A stretch of DNA of 43,391 bases from Bryobacterales bacterium (GTDB taxonomy: Bacteria > Acidobacteriota > Terriglobia > Bryobacterales > Bryobacteraceae). Shown in pieces: positions 7,947 through 16,922 of the stretch. The position numbers were made by a program, and so were the translations under genes. Where the stretch lies: contig JAIXKK010000018.1 in the NCBI GenBank assembly GCA_026954325.1, forward strand, positions 1 to 43,391, in the 5' to 3' direction. Position 1 is the first letter of the stretch. Each line of letters begins with the position of its first letter. The notes beneath the pieces were generated by a model. That model worked only from the letters and a program-made list of their open reading frames with translations. It ran no database searches and was not told where the DNA came from.

Positions 7947-8972
7947 ATGAATTTGCGTTCAGTTTTCAGTCTGTTTTCCTCCGACCTTGCCATTGACCTC
8001 GGGACGGCGAACACTTTGGTGTTTGCCAAGGGGAAAGGCGTTGTCGTCAACGAACCATCGATTGTGGCGATCAATAAGAATACCGGCGAGGTGGAGGCGG
8101 TCGGCAAAGAAGCCAAGGACATGCTTGGGCGTACGCCGGGCAATATCGTCGCCATCCGGCCAATGAAGGACGGCGTCATTGCGGATTTCAAAGTAACGGA
8201 GCGTATGCTCAACTACTTTATCCAGAAGGCGCATGGCCGCAAGATGCTGGTACACCCCCGTATTGTGATCGGCGTTCCGAGCGAGATCACGCAAGTGGAG
8301 AAACGCGCCGTGATTGACTCGGCCAACCGAGCCAAGGCGAGCGAAGTGCATCTGGTGGAGCAGGCGATGGTGGCGGCGATCGGCGCCGGACTTCCCATCA
8401 CGGAGCCATCGGGAAACATGGTGGTGGATATCGGCGGCGGCACCACGGATGTCGCGGTGATCTCGCTTTCCGGCATCGTCTACGCGCGTTCGGTGCGCGT
8501 TGCGGGCAACGAGATGGACGACGCCATCATGCAGTACCTGAAGCGGAAGTACAACCTGCTCATCGGGGAGCGGACGGCTGAGCAGATCAAGATCGGGGTG
8601 GGGTCGGCATTTCCGCTGGACCGGCCGATTACGATGGAAATCAAGGGCCGGAACCTCATCGAAGGCGTGCCGAAGACGATTACCATCGAGGACGGCGAGA
8701 TTCGCGAGGCCCTGTCGGAGTGCGTGGCCACGATCATGAACGCGATCCGTGTCGCGCTGGAGCGCACCCCGCCGGAACTCAGCGCCGATATCAGCGACCG
8801 CGGGATTGTCCTCACGGGCGGCGGAGCAATGCTCAAGAATCTCGACCGGCGGATTCGCGAAGAGACGGGGCTTCCCGTGTCGATTGCCGAAGACCCGCTG
8901 GCGTCGGTGGTGCTGGGAACAGGGAAGATGCTGACGGATTTCAAACTGCTGCGGCGTATCGCGATTGAGTAA
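7947..8972 (+). CDS. mreB: Rod shape-determining protein MreB
   Basis: 341 residues, normal length. MreB is the actin-like cytoskeletal ATPase that positions the elongasome beneath the inner membrane. The N-terminus SDLAIDLGTANTLVFAKGKG is the phosphate-1 motif. MVVDIGGGTTDVAVISL is phosphate 2 and GIVLTGGGAMLKNLDRR is the adenosine motif. The short hydrophobic N-terminal stretch (MNLRSVFSLFSS) fits a membrane-binding amphipathic segment. The ATG at 7947 is preceded by a weak ribosome binding site. It is first in the block mreB-mreC-mreD-mrdA-rodA and is divergent from the methyltransferase, so its promoter should lie in 7786-7946. A 70-bp gap separates it from mreC. Confidence 0.98.
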   Translation: MNLRSVFSLFSSDLAIDLGTANTLVFAKGKGVVVNEPSIVAINKNTGEVEAVGKEAKDMLGRTPGNIVAIRPMKDGVIADFKVTERMLNYFIQKAHGRKMLVHPRIVIGVPSEITQVEKRAVIDSANRAKASEVHLVEQAMVAAIGAGLPITEPSGNMVVDIGGGTTDVAVISLSGIVYARSVRVAGNEMDDAIMQYLKRKYNLLIGERTAEQIKIGVGSAFPLDRPITMEIKGRNLIEGVPKTITIEDGEIREALSECVATIMNAIRVALERTPPELSADISDRGIVLTGGGAMLKNLDRRIREETGLPVSIAEDPLASVVLGTGKMLTDFKLLRRIAIE

Positions 8973-9042
8973 GAATTCCGGCAACGGGCGCTCACAAAAA
9001 GAGCCGCCATCGGTGAGACAATAGGACACTGGACCCGGATGT

Positions 9043-10131
9043 ATGGACTTCATCCTGCATCGCTATAAAAACCTCACCCTTCTGCTTGTTGTGATTGCCG
9101 CGCAACTGGTGTTGCTGGCGTATCAGGTGAAGAGCAATCAGGACATGCGGTTGATCCGGGTGTGGTCGGTGACGGCGATCACTCCCGTGGCGCGGTTGGT
9201 GGAATTGGTTCGCGGCGGTACGGTGGGGTTCATGAAGGACTACTTCATTCTCCTCGATGCGCGCGAGGAAAACCGCCGCTTGCGCCAGGAGATGGGCCGC
9301 GTCAAGATGGAGAACCAGTTCCTGCAAACGGAACTCTCGACGGCCGACCGGGCGCGCGCCCTGGCGGCGTTTCAAGCGCGAACGCCGTCGAAGACCCTGG
9401 CGGCCCGTATCATCGCCAACGCGACGGGCGCGAATTCTAAAGTGGTGTATATCGATCGCGGTGTGGCTGCGGGAGTGCAACCGGGTATGGCCGTGGTGAC
9501 TCCGGACGGCATCGTCGGGAAGGTGATCGCTGTCTATCCCACCGCTTCCCAGGTCATGCTCATCACGGACCCGAGTTTCGCCGCGGGGGTGATCTCTCAG
9601 AAGTACCGGGTCCATGGAACTTTGAAAGGGCAGGGGCACGGGACGCTGATCGTGGACTATGTGCCGTCGGAGTTGAAAGTCGAGGTGGGGGAGAAATTTT
9701 TCACTTCGGGGGACGATCGCATCTTCCCGAAGGGCCTCCCGGTGGGAGAAGTGAAGGTGGTGAGACCGGGGCGGTCGTACAAGGAGATCTTCGTCGCCCC
9801 GAGTGGATTCTCCCAGGGGCTTGAGGAAGTGCTGGTGATTGTCAACGGAGTACACCAGATGATTCCTGGCGCTACACCGGAGCAAACTCCTTATCATGTT
9901 CTCCCCTCGCCGGAGCAGGAACCGGAAAAGCCCGCTCCCACCACCGTCACCGAGGGGCCGGCGACCGAAGCCGACCGGCTTAAGGAGTACTATCTCAAGC
10001 TTGGCCAGGCGCAGGGGGTACATTACGGGGCCGCCGGCAGAATTCCCGATTTCAACGCACCCATCGAGCCACCAAAGCCGCCCGCCGTTTCGCCTGAGGG
10101 CACACCCCCAGCCGCGCCGCCACAACAATGA
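9043..10131 (+). CDS. mreC: Rod shape-determining protein MreC
   Basis: 362 residues. MreC is the bitopic periplasmic scaffold that links MreB to PBP2 and RodA. A single N-terminal membrane segment (LTLLLVVIAAQLVLLAYQV, ~10-28) is followed by a coiled-coil region (~72-110, EENRRLRQEMGRVKMENQFLQ). Then come the two beta domains with family blocks ARIIANATG, GMAVVTPDGIVGKV and FFTSGDDRIFPKGLPVGEV. The last ~90 residues form a Pro/Glu-rich tail (PEQEPEKPAP..., PIEPPKPPAVSPEG) beyond the conserved core, longer than in E. coli. Its stop overlaps the mreD start (ATGA, 10128-10131), indicating coupling. Confidence 0.96.
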   Translation: MDFILHRYKNLTLLLVVIAAQLVLLAYQVKSNQDMRLIRVWSVTAITPVARLVELVRGGTVGFMKDYFILLDAREENRRLRQEMGRVKMENQFLQTELSTADRARALAAFQARTPSKTLAARIIANATGANSKVVYIDRGVAAGVQPGMAVVTPDGIVGKVIAVYPTASQVMLITDPSFAAGVISQKYRVHGTLKGQGHGTLIVDYVPSELKVEVGEKFFTSGDDRIFPKGLPVGEVKVVRPGRSYKEIFVAPSGFSQGLEEVLVIVNGVHQMIPGATPEQTPYHVLPSPEQEPEKPAPTTVTEGPATEADRLKEYYLKLGQAQGVHYGAAGRIPDFNAPIEPPKPPAVSPEGTPPAAPPQQ

Positions 10132-10658
10132 CCGAGTTCACGGACCGGATCGCCGAAGTTCCCGGTAAGAGCCCGATTGCGCGCTTCCGCCCGATCGTAT
10201 TCCTGCTGACCCCGCTGGCCGCAATCCTATTCCAGGTCTACATACCACGGCTGGTGGAGCAACTCGCGTACCTGGACCTGCCGCTTCTGGTAACGGTCTA
10301 CTTCGCGCTGATGCGGCGCTCACCGATTATCGGATTGCTCCTCGGGTCGGGTATCGGGTTGGTGCAGGACTCGCTTTCCCACCAGCCTCTGGGCATGTTC
10401 GGCATCGTAAAGACCCTGGTGGGATACTTCTGCGCCACCGTGAGTCAGCGGTTTGCGGTGGAGAATTCGGCCATTCGATTCATCCTGGCCTATTTCTTCT
10501 ATTTCTTTCACCAACTGATGTACTGGATCCTGCTGCGCGCCCTGCTGGGGCAGCCAGGGGACTTCGATCCGCGGCGGGAATTGATTTTAGGGCTCCTGAA
10601 TGCCGCTGTCGCCCTACCGTTTTTCCGGCTTTTGGATAAACTGAGAGACAGAGGTTAG
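10128..10658 (+). CDS. mreD: Rod shape-determining protein MreD
   Basis: 176 residues, a typical length. MreD is an inner-membrane component of the elongasome. Several hydrophobic segments are visible (IVFLLTPLAAILFQVYI, LPLLVTVYFALM, IIGLLLGSGIGLVQDSL, FILAYFFYFFHQLMYWILL). The segment GLLLGSGIGLVQDSLSHQPLG matches the family pattern G.l.G...D.l...plG. The 4-bp overlap with mreC and the 3-bp gap to the PBP2 gene place it in the same transcription unit. Confidence 0.93.
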   Translation: MTEFTDRIAEVPGKSPIARFRPIVFLLTPLAAILFQVYIPRLVEQLAYLDLPLLVTVYFALMRRSPIIGLLLGSGIGLVQDSLSHQPLGMFGIVKTLVGYFCATVSQRFAVENSAIRFILAYFFYFFHQLMYWILLRALLGQPGDFDPRRELILGLLNAAVALPFFRLLDKLRDRG

Positions 10659-10661
10659 GGC

Positions 10662-12551
10662 ATGCCGATCTCTCCGATTGAACAGGAGCTCGAAAAGAAG
10701 CTGGATGCCGAGCGGGTTCTGCGCGAAAACACGAAGTTCGCCGCGGACAAGATCAACGCCATCCAATACCTGACCTTCGCCGTGGTCGCTTTCCTCATCG
10801 TCTGCTTCTACGATCTCCAGATACACCAGCGGGAGTACTACAGTGAAGCCGCGGAGCGTAACCGGATCAAGGCGCTCCCCATTCTTGCGCCGCGGGGCAG
10901 GATTCTCGACCGCGACGGCCGGATGATTGTCGACAACCACGCGTCTTTCAGCTTGCTGCTCTCGCGCGAAGCTCTTCGCCCGGAGCACCTCGCGCCCATA
11001 GCCGAAGGATTGGGGCTCGACGTGGAGGAGTTGAAGGCGAAACTCCAACGTTTTGACCGCACGCGCGCCAGGTACGAACCTGTCCTGATCAAGGAAGAGC
11101 TGAGCCCGGCCGATCTGGCGTTCGTCGAATCACACCGGGATCAGGAGACCTTCCCCGAAATGGAGTTGATCCAGTCTCATACCCGGGCCTATCCGAAGGA
11201 CGGTCTCGCCTCGCATGTGATTGGCTACGTGGGAGAAATCAGCGACACGGAGTTGAACAGCACGGAATTCGGCCGGAATAAGCCGGGTGACGTCGTGGGG
11301 CAAGCCGGCATCGAGCGGCAATACAACGATCTTCTGACGGGGACCGACGGCGAGCGCCAGGTGATGGTGGATAACCGCGGCTATGAGCGGCAAGTGCTCG
11401 GCTACAAGCCGGCGGTGCCCGGGCAGGCGCTGGAATTGACCATCGATCTCGACTTGCAGGTGGTGGCCGAACTCGCTCTCGAGGGCCGCCGCGGCGCGGT
11501 TGTCGCGCTCGACCCGCGCAACGGGGAAGTGTTGGCCATGGTCAGCCGGCCGTCCTACGACTCGAACATGATGTCGAGCCACATCAGCGCCAAGGAATGG
11601 AATGCGCTGCTGACGGATCCGGAGAAGCCGCTGTTCAACCGGGCGCTGCAGTCGCAACTGGCCCCGGGGTCGACGTTCAAGCCGATCGTGGCGCTCGCGG
11701 CGCTGCAAACGGAGTCGATAACGGACGATTTCTCGGCAAATTGCGGGGGCGGGGCGAGCTATTACGGCCGCTACTTCAAGTGTCACTTGAAGCGGGGACA
11801 CGGCTCTATCCAACTCAATCGCGCCATCGCGCAATCCTGCGACGTCTTCTTCTATGCCGCCGGGAATCGGACGGGTATTGACAACATCGCCCGGTTCGCG
11901 GAAATGGCGGGGCTGGGCGCGAAGACCGGAATCGATCTCCCTTATGAAGCCTCGGGGGTGGTGCCCTCGACGCGCTGGAAAATGCGCACCCAACGCCAGA
12001 AGTGGTACGCCGGAGAAACCATCTCCGTCTCGATCGGACAGGGCGCGCTGACGGTGACGCCACTCCAGTTGGCGCACGCCATTGGCGGCATCGCGATCGG
12101 CGGAGTCTGGTTCCGGCCCCATCTGGTGAAGGGGCAGACACCGCCCGAGCCTGCCCGCAAGGGCGACGTCAGCCCGGAAAACGTGCTGAAGGTGATTCAG
12201 GGCATGTATAGCGTGGTGAATGCCGGGGGAACCGCCGGGGTGGCGCGGTTGCCCGGCATCGAGTTATGCGGAAAAACCGGCACCGCGCAACTGGCCTCGA
12301 ACGATTTTCTCAAGTCCGGCAAGGCGGGCAAGGAGTTTGCGGACAATGCCTGGTTCGTGGGGTTTGCGCCGCGGGAGAATCCGGAAATTGTGGTTGCCGC
12401 GCTCGTGGAGAACGGGTTGCACGGCGACCGGGCGGCTCCCATTGTGCGGGACGTGGTGAAAGCGTATTTTGACAAGAAGGCGCGTATGGCGCAAAATCGT
12501 AAGACTCTCGCCATGCAGCGGGTATTACCAGGCTTGAATCCGGTCAACTAA
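10662..12551 (+). CDS. mrdA: Penicillin-binding protein 2 (elongasome transpeptidase)
   Basis: 629 residues. PBP2 cross-links peptidoglycan during lateral wall growth, together with RodA. One N-terminal membrane segment (YLTFAVVAFLIVCFYDLQI, ~37-55) anchors it. The pedestal domain begins at RNRIKALPILAPRGRILDRDGR. The transpeptidase domain has all three active-site motifs: S337-T-F-K340 in APGSTFKP, S392-C-D394 in the second motif, and K538-T-G540 in CGKTGTAQ. RALQSQLAPGSTFKP fits the class B PBP2 family. It lies 3 bp after mreD and 2 bp before rodA, the usual order. The C-terminal tail (~40 residues after VKAYFDKK) is basic and not conserved. Confidence 0.97.
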   Translation: MPISPIEQELEKKLDAERVLRENTKFAADKINAIQYLTFAVVAFLIVCFYDLQIHQREYYSEAAERNRIKALPILAPRGRILDRDGRMIVDNHASFSLLLSREALRPEHLAPIAEGLGLDVEELKAKLQRFDRTRARYEPVLIKEELSPADLAFVESHRDQETFPEMELIQSHTRAYPKDGLASHVIGYVGEISDTELNSTEFGRNKPGDVVGQAGIERQYNDLLTGTDGERQVMVDNRGYERQVLGYKPAVPGQALELTIDLDLQVVAELALEGRRGAVVALDPRNGEVLAMVSRPSYDSNMMSSHISAKEWNALLTDPEKPLFNRALQSQLAPGSTFKPIVALAALQTESITDDFSANCGGGASYYGRYFKCHLKRGHGSIQLNRAIAQSCDVFFYAAGNRTGIDNIARFAEMAGLGAKTGIDLPYEASGVVPSTRWKMRTQRQKWYAGETISVSIGQGALTVTPLQLAHAIGGIAIGGVWFRPHLVKGQTPPEPARKGDVSPENVLKVIQGMYSVVNAGGTAGVARLPGIELCGKTGTAQLASNDFLKSGKAGKEFADNAWFVGFAPRENPEIVVAALVENGLHGDRAAPIVRDVVKAYFDKKARMAQNRKTLAMQRVLPGLNPVN

Positions 12552-12553
12552 GA

Positions 12554-13648
12554 ATGCCCAACTATCGCTCGCTTCGAGACTTTGACTGGACGCTGTGGGG
12601 CGTCACTTTGCTCATCTGCTCGCTGGGTGTGTTGCAGATCTACAGCGCGACGCGGGACACCATCTGGCGCGGCGTCTGGGCCAAGCAGGTGATATGCATC
12701 GCAGCCGGGATTGTGCTGGCGTGGGTGATCAGCCGCGTGGACTACCACACGCTGCTTAGCCATGTACCGCTGATGTACCTGGTCATGATGGTCATGTTGA
12801 TTGTGACATTCGTACTGGGTACGAAAATTTTCGGATCGCGCCGTTGGATTCCCCTGTTCGGAGGTTTCCACCTGCAGATCTCCGAATTCGCTAAACTGGT
12901 AATAGTATTACTAGTGGCGCGATTTTTGTCTGCGGTGAGAAACGACCGGCTCGAGTTGGAGGATCTTCTTAAGTTGTGCGGGTTGGTCGCCCTGCCGATG
13001 CTGCTTGTGATGAAGCAGCCGGACTTGGGCACTTCCCTGACCTATCTGCCGGTTCTGGGAGTCGGTATTTTCCTCGTGGGCTTACGATGGCAGTATGTCG
13101 CGGCCAGTGTGGCCCTGTGTGTTTTGCTGATGCCGGCAGGCTGGTATTTCTATCTGAAAGACTATCAGAAGGCCAGACTTACCACCTTCGTTGATCCGGA
13201 ACGCGACCCGAAGGGAACAGGCTATCAGGTGATCCAATCGAAGATCGCCGTCGGGTCGGGCGGGCCGTGGGGGAAAGGCGTCACCAAGGGTTCGCAGACA
13301 CAACTCCGGTTCCTGCCGGTGCCGCATACGGACTTTATTATGGCGGCCTTCGCCGAGGAACACGGTTTTGTCGGTGTCGTTGTCGTGCTAGGGTTATATT
13401 TGCTGCTGCTTTTGCAGATTGTGCAGAATGCGCAAACCGCCCCCGATAAGGCGGGGATCTACATCTGCATGGGTGTCGGCATGTTGTTGTTGTTTCATTT
13501 GCTGGTGAACGTCGGCATGGTAGTAGGACGGATGCCAGTGACAGGGATTCCGCTGCCGTTGATGAGCAATGGCGGCTCCAGTGTCTTGACCATGTTCATG
13601 ATGCTGGGATTAGTGAACAACGTCCGTTTGCGGCGTTTTGTGAATTGA
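12554..13648 (+). CDS. rodA: Rod shape-determining peptidoglycan glycosyltransferase RodA
   Basis: 364 residues, multi-pass membrane protein of the SEDS family. It polymerises glycan strands from lipid II with PBP2. SEDS blocks are present: FGGFHLQISEFAKLV early, MKQPDLGTSLTYLPV in the central loop, the large loop with KIAVGSGG.WGKG and FLPVPHTDFIMAAFAEEHGF, and the C-terminal GIPLPLMSNGGSSVL. The Asp of the FxPxxHTDFI block belongs to the catalytic region. It begins 2 bp after the mrdA stop. After it comes a 200-bp gap before the RNase E/G gene, without a clear terminator. Confidence 0.97.
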   Translation: MPNYRSLRDFDWTLWGVTLLICSLGVLQIYSATRDTIWRGVWAKQVICIAAGIVLAWVISRVDYHTLLSHVPLMYLVMMVMLIVTFVLGTKIFGSRRWIPLFGGFHLQISEFAKLVIVLLVARFLSAVRNDRLELEDLLKLCGLVALPMLLVMKQPDLGTSLTYLPVLGVGIFLVGLRWQYVAASVALCVLLMPAGWYFYLKDYQKARLTTFVDPERDPKGTGYQVIQSKIAVGSGGPWGKGVTKGSQTQLRFLPVPHTDFIMAAFAEEHGFVGVVVVLGLYLLLLLQIVQNAQTAPDKAGIYICMGVGMLLLFHLLVNVGMVVGRMPVTGIPLPLMSNGGSSVLTMFMMLGLVNNVRLRRFVN

Positions 13649-13848
13649 GACGGCGCGTGCGGGGTTTGCTTGAGAGAGTTTGGGAATTCGGGTTAACCAA
13701 GGTTTTTCCCGGTGGTGTTCGAGCGCAAGCGTAGTGCACGTTGCTCCACCTGCCGGACAAAAGTTTTTCGCGCCGCTTCGCGCGGCCACCCAATCCGCGT
13801 TCCTCAGCCATTTGAGCCTCCCTTGTACGCGCGCTCGAGGAGGCTTAG

Positions 13849-16524
13849 ATGACAAAGGAATTGGTGATATCCGCCAATCGCCACGAAACCAAGGTGGCTC
13901 TTCTTGAAGATGACCAGCTTGTGGAGATTTATTTCCAACGCGCTCAGGAGTATTCGCTCGCGGGCAGCGTACACAAAGGGAAAGTGACGCGGGTCCTTCC
14001 CGGCATGCAATCAGCCTTCGTGGATCTCGGGCTGGAGCGCGACACGTTTCTCTACGTTTCGGACTTCTTCGAGGAGAGCGAAGAGTACGAGAGGCTGCCG
14101 GTGGTGGAAGAAAAGCCCGCCCGGCGCCAGCCGGCGGAACTGCGGGAGACGCGGGAACCGAGGGAATCACGGGAACCCAGGGAACCCAGGGCTCCGCAGG
14201 CCGCAATCCCAGCCCAGGGACAGGCCGCCGAAAGCGCCGCCCCGGAAGAAGCGGTAGTCCCGGCGGCAGCGGCGGACCGGGGAGGGCGCCCCGAGCGCGG
14301 AGAGCGCCGCGACCGTGCCGACCGTGGTGACCGTAACGATCGCGGAGGCCGAGGCGGAAGGCGCGGCCGCCGCCGCCGGGGCCGCGGAGGCCGTGGATTT
14401 CCCGAAAGCAAGTACGCTCAGGAAACAGAGCAGGCGGCTGCTCCCGCCGGTCCCGTCGAAGAGTTGGAGCAACCCGCGGGGCCGGAAACGGGAGACTTCG
14501 CGGTGCTGCCCGGAGAATCCCTTGCCAAGTATACCCGCGCCGGCGATGAGGATTTCGCGGAAGGCGAGGAGCATATGGAAGCCGCCGAGGAGCCCGAGAG
14601 CGGCCTGGACGCGGGAGATGCGGCCACCGCGGTCGAGGAGGTTGCGGCGGATGAAGCCACCACGGTTGAGGAACTCGTCGAAGTAGAGGAAGCCGCCGGA
14701 TTGGAAGAGGCGGAAGAAGAGACCCCCGGCGCCTCCGCGGGCGAAGACGCCGACGAAGAGGGCGAAGAACTGGCCGAAGCCGCCGACTCGGTTTCTCTCG
14801 AAGCCATTGAAGAAGAGGAGTCCGGCCTTACGGACGAGCAGCTTGATGCCATCCAGTTGCAGGCGGAAGCGATGGCGCGCGGGGGAACTCCGGGATCGGA
14901 GCGGACCGAGGCCGGGGAACTGGCCGGGACGCCGGCCGGGGAGGAGGAAAGCGAGGCGGAGGGAGCCGAAGGAGAACTGTCCGAGGCCGGCCCGGAGGCG
15001 TCCGAGGAAGGCGAGTCCCCCGCGGAAGAGGGCGCCGAGGAAGGCGCCGCTCATGAACCCGTGCTTGCTTCCATTGACAGCATGGCGTCGAGCCACCGGG
15101 AACAGACCTCGCGTTTCCTGCGTGGAAGACGCATGCGCCGGCGCCGCGGTCAGACGGACCCGAATGTCCGTACGGTGAGCCGCGAACAGGGCCGTGAACC
15201 CCGCGAACCCCGCGAAGGGAGGGATCGGACGGAGGGCCGGGAACCGCGCGAACGGGAGCCAAGGGAGAAGGAGAGCCGTGAGGTCAGCAGGGAATCCCGT
15301 CAGGCTCAAGAGCGCCAGGGGCAGCCTTCGATCACGGAATTGTTGAAGGAGGGGCAGGAAATCGTGGTGCAGATCGCCAAGGAGCCCATGGGGCAAAAAG
15401 GCGCGCGCATCACCTCGCACATCGCTCTTCCCGGCCGCTACTGTGTCTATATGCCGACGGTCGAACACCTCGGCGTCTCGCGCAACATCGCTTCCGATGA
15501 CGAGCGCCAGCGGCTTCGCCGCCTTCTCCAGACCCACCGCCAGGGTACTCCCGGCGGCTTCATCATCCGCACGGCCGGGGAAGGAAAGACCGAGGAGCAG
15601 ATTGCTTCGGACCTTCAGTATCTCTACCAGTTATGGATCGAGATCAAGCAGAAGGCCGAAAAGCTGAAAGCTCCCGCGCTGCTCTATCACGATGTCGAGA
15701 TCGTACAGCGGTTGTTGCGGGATCAGCTCACCGATCAGTTCAAGAACATCTGGGTGGATAACGAGGACCTCTACGAGACCGTGGTCCGCTTCGTGCAGCG
15801 GATGCAGCCGGGCATGGTGAATCGAGTGAAGCTCTACACGCGCTCGGTGCCCATTTTTGACGCCTTCAACATCACCGGCGAATTGGAGAAGGCCCTCCGT
15901 CCGAAGGTCTGGCTGAAGTCCGGCGGGTACATCGTGATCAACCAGACCGAGGCTCTGGTGGCCATCGATGTGAACACCGGCAAGTACGTCGGCAAATCGC
16001 ACCGCCTGGAGGATACCATCGTCAAGACCAACACCGATGCGGTGAAGGAGATCGTGCGCCAGGTCCGGCTTCGGGACCTTGGCGGCATTATCGTGGTCGA
16101 CTTCATCGATATGGACGAGCGCAAAAACCGCCAGAAGGTGATGCAGGCGCTCGAGGAAGCCATGCGCACCGACCGCGCTCCGAACAAGATTCTCCAGTTC
16201 AACGACTTCGGCCTGGTCGCCATCACCCGCAAGCGCGTGAAGCAAAGCCTGGAGCGGACGCTGTGCGCGCCTTGCGCCGCCTGCGAGGGCTCGGGCTACA
16301 CGAAGAGCGTGCAGACCGTCATGAGTGAAATCCTCGTCGAGGCCGTCAAACTGGCGCCGCACGTGGAAACCAAGGAGGTGATGCTGCGCGTCCACCCGGC
16401 GGTAGCCATCGCCCTCAAGTCGAAGGATAACGATTACCTCGAGGAGTTGGAGGAAACCTTCCGCCGCCCCGTGCTGGTGACCGGCGACGCGACGCTGCAT
16501 CCGGAAAAATTCGACCTCGGCTGA
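13849..16524 (+). CDS. rng: Ribonuclease E/G family endoribonuclease with large insertion in the S1 region
   Basis: 891 residues. RNase E/G enzymes cut single-stranded RNA in rRNA maturation and mRNA decay. The start ELVISANRHETKVALLEDDQ and the S1 beginning GSVHKGKVTRVLPGMQSAFVDLG (~39-61) are followed by a low-complexity insertion of about 410 residues (~84-493). It contains RE/RP repeats, an RG-rich patch (~143-186), a long acidic Ala/Glu stretch, and a basic patch GRRMRRRRG (~425). The conserved core resumes at ITELLKEGQEIVVQIAKEP. The DNase I-like catalytic Mg site is D707-x-N709 in VAIDVNTG plus D751 in IVVDFIDM. The zinc-link cysteines are C806, C809 and C812 (CAPCAAC). AGGAGG precedes the ATG. 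Being downstream of mreBCD echoes the E. coli mre-rng order, so I use rng, though rne-like is equally fair. Confidence 0.93.
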   Translation: MTKELVISANRHETKVALLEDDQLVEIYFQRAQEYSLAGSVHKGKVTRVLPGMQSAFVDLGLERDTFLYVSDFFEESEEYERLPVVEEKPARRQPAELRETREPRESREPREPRAPQAAIPAQGQAAESAAPEEAVVPAAAADRGGRPERGERRDRADRGDRNDRGGRGGRRGRRRRGRGGRGFPESKYAQETEQAAAPAGPVEELEQPAGPETGDFAVLPGESLAKYTRAGDEDFAEGEEHMEAAEEPESGLDAGDAATAVEEVAADEATTVEELVEVEEAAGLEEAEEETPGASAGEDADEEGEELAEAADSVSLEAIEEEESGLTDEQLDAIQLQAEAMARGGTPGSERTEAGELAGTPAGEEESEAEGAEGELSEAGPEASEEGESPAEEGAEEGAAHEPVLASIDSMASSHREQTSRFLRGRRMRRRRGQTDPNVRTVSREQGREPREPREGRDRTEGREPREREPREKESREVSRESRQAQERQGQPSITELLKEGQEIVVQIAKEPMGQKGARITSHIALPGRYCVYMPTVEHLGVSRNIASDDERQRLRRLLQTHRQGTPGGFIIRTAGEGKTEEQIASDLQYLYQLWIEIKQKAEKLKAPALLYHDVEIVQRLLRDQLTDQFKNIWVDNEDLYETVVRFVQRMQPGMVNRVKLYTRSVPIFDAFNITGELEKALRPKVWLKSGGYIVINQTEALVAIDVNTGKYVGKSHRLEDTIVKTNTDAVKEIVRQVRLRDLGGIIVVDFIDMDERKNRQKVMQALEEAMRTDRAPNKILQFNDFGLVAITRKRVKQSLERTLCAPCAACEGSGYTKSVQTVMSEILVEAVKLAPHVETKEVMLRVHPAVAIALKSKDNDYLEELEETFRRPVLVTGDATLHPEKFDLG

Positions 16525-16587
16525 GATCGGGCGAGAGGCTGTGTTACGCTGAACATTAGACCCTCGCTTCCCCAATTTTCTGATCGC

Positions 16588-16677
16588 GGAGAGATGGCCG
16601 AGTGGTTGAAGGCGCACGCTTGGAAAGCGTGTATACGGGAAACTGTATCGAGGGTTCGAATCCCTCTCTCTCCGCCA
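16588..16677 (+). tRNA. tRNA-Ser (anticodon GGA)
   Basis: A 90-nt class II tRNA. The acceptor stem is GGAGAGA paired with TCTCTCC, then discriminator G and an encoded CCA. The D arm is GCCGAGTGGTTGAAGGC. The anticodon stem CACGC/GCGTG encloses the loop TTGGAAA with anticodon GGA, which reads UCC/UCU. A long variable arm (ATAC...GTAT) is typical of tRNA-Ser. The T arm is GAGGG-TTCGAAT-CCCTC. It lies 63 bp after the RNase E/G gene. A degenerate copy of its 3' end is found at 17291-17311. Confidence 0.97.
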
Positions 16678-16740
16678 TAGCCTTTGGAGCAACGCTCCAC
16701 TCCCCAAGCCACATCACGCACTGGCCCAACCATTCTTTAC

Positions 16741-16922
16741 TCACAACCGCGCCGGCGGGAGTATTCGGAAGCGCTTGCGACCTTCAATTCTATAGGCATT
16801 GAAGTCAGGTTGGTCTATGGTAAAGACCGTCGACAATCTCTCACGCCTTCGGCGTGCCATCGATCGGTCCTGTCGAGTAAGGCTAGCATCGCGCCCGTGT
16901 CGATAAGGGCGTCACCGGTCAT
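16741..16922 (-). pseudogene. vapC-like PIN-domain toxin remnant (middle deleted, frame shifted)
   Basis: From the ATG at 16922 the frame reads MTGDALIDTGAMLALLDRTD, the start of a PIN-domain ribonuclease with its first acidic metal ligand (ALIDTG). It then runs WHAEGVRDCRRSLP to a stop at 16815. In a different frame the sequence continues VFTIDQPDFNAYRIEGRKR then FRILPPARL to a TGA at 16741, a clear VapC C-terminus. Family toxins are ~130 residues, so about 70-75 central codons are missing and the two ends are out of frame. The ATG overlaps the antitoxin stop by 11 nt, as in intact vapBC operons. The product cannot be an active toxin. Confidence 0.8.
16842..16856. repeat. Short perfect hairpin at the vapC deletion junction
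   Basis: CACGCC-TTC-GGCGTG is a perfect 6-bp inverted repeat with a 3-nt loop. It sits where the N-terminal part of the vapC remnant meets the C-terminal part. Palindromes of this kind can promote replication-slippage deletions; here that is an inference. Confidence 0.5.

Noticed and set aside
13649..13848. A terminator between rodA and the RNase E/G gene
   Set aside because: GGTTAACC and a short T run are present but no stable GC-rich stem directly before the T run was found.
14098..15310. Repetitive sequence in the RNase E/G gene considered as a repeat array or CRISPR
   Set aside because: The repeats are irregular Arg/Glu-type codons in one open reading frame with no regular spacer length.
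14167..15537. A 456-codon minus-strand frame inside the RNase E/G gene
   Set aside because: Antisense of the low-complexity insertion, with long Leu/Phe/Gly runs; the plus strand has conserved domains on both sides in the same frame.
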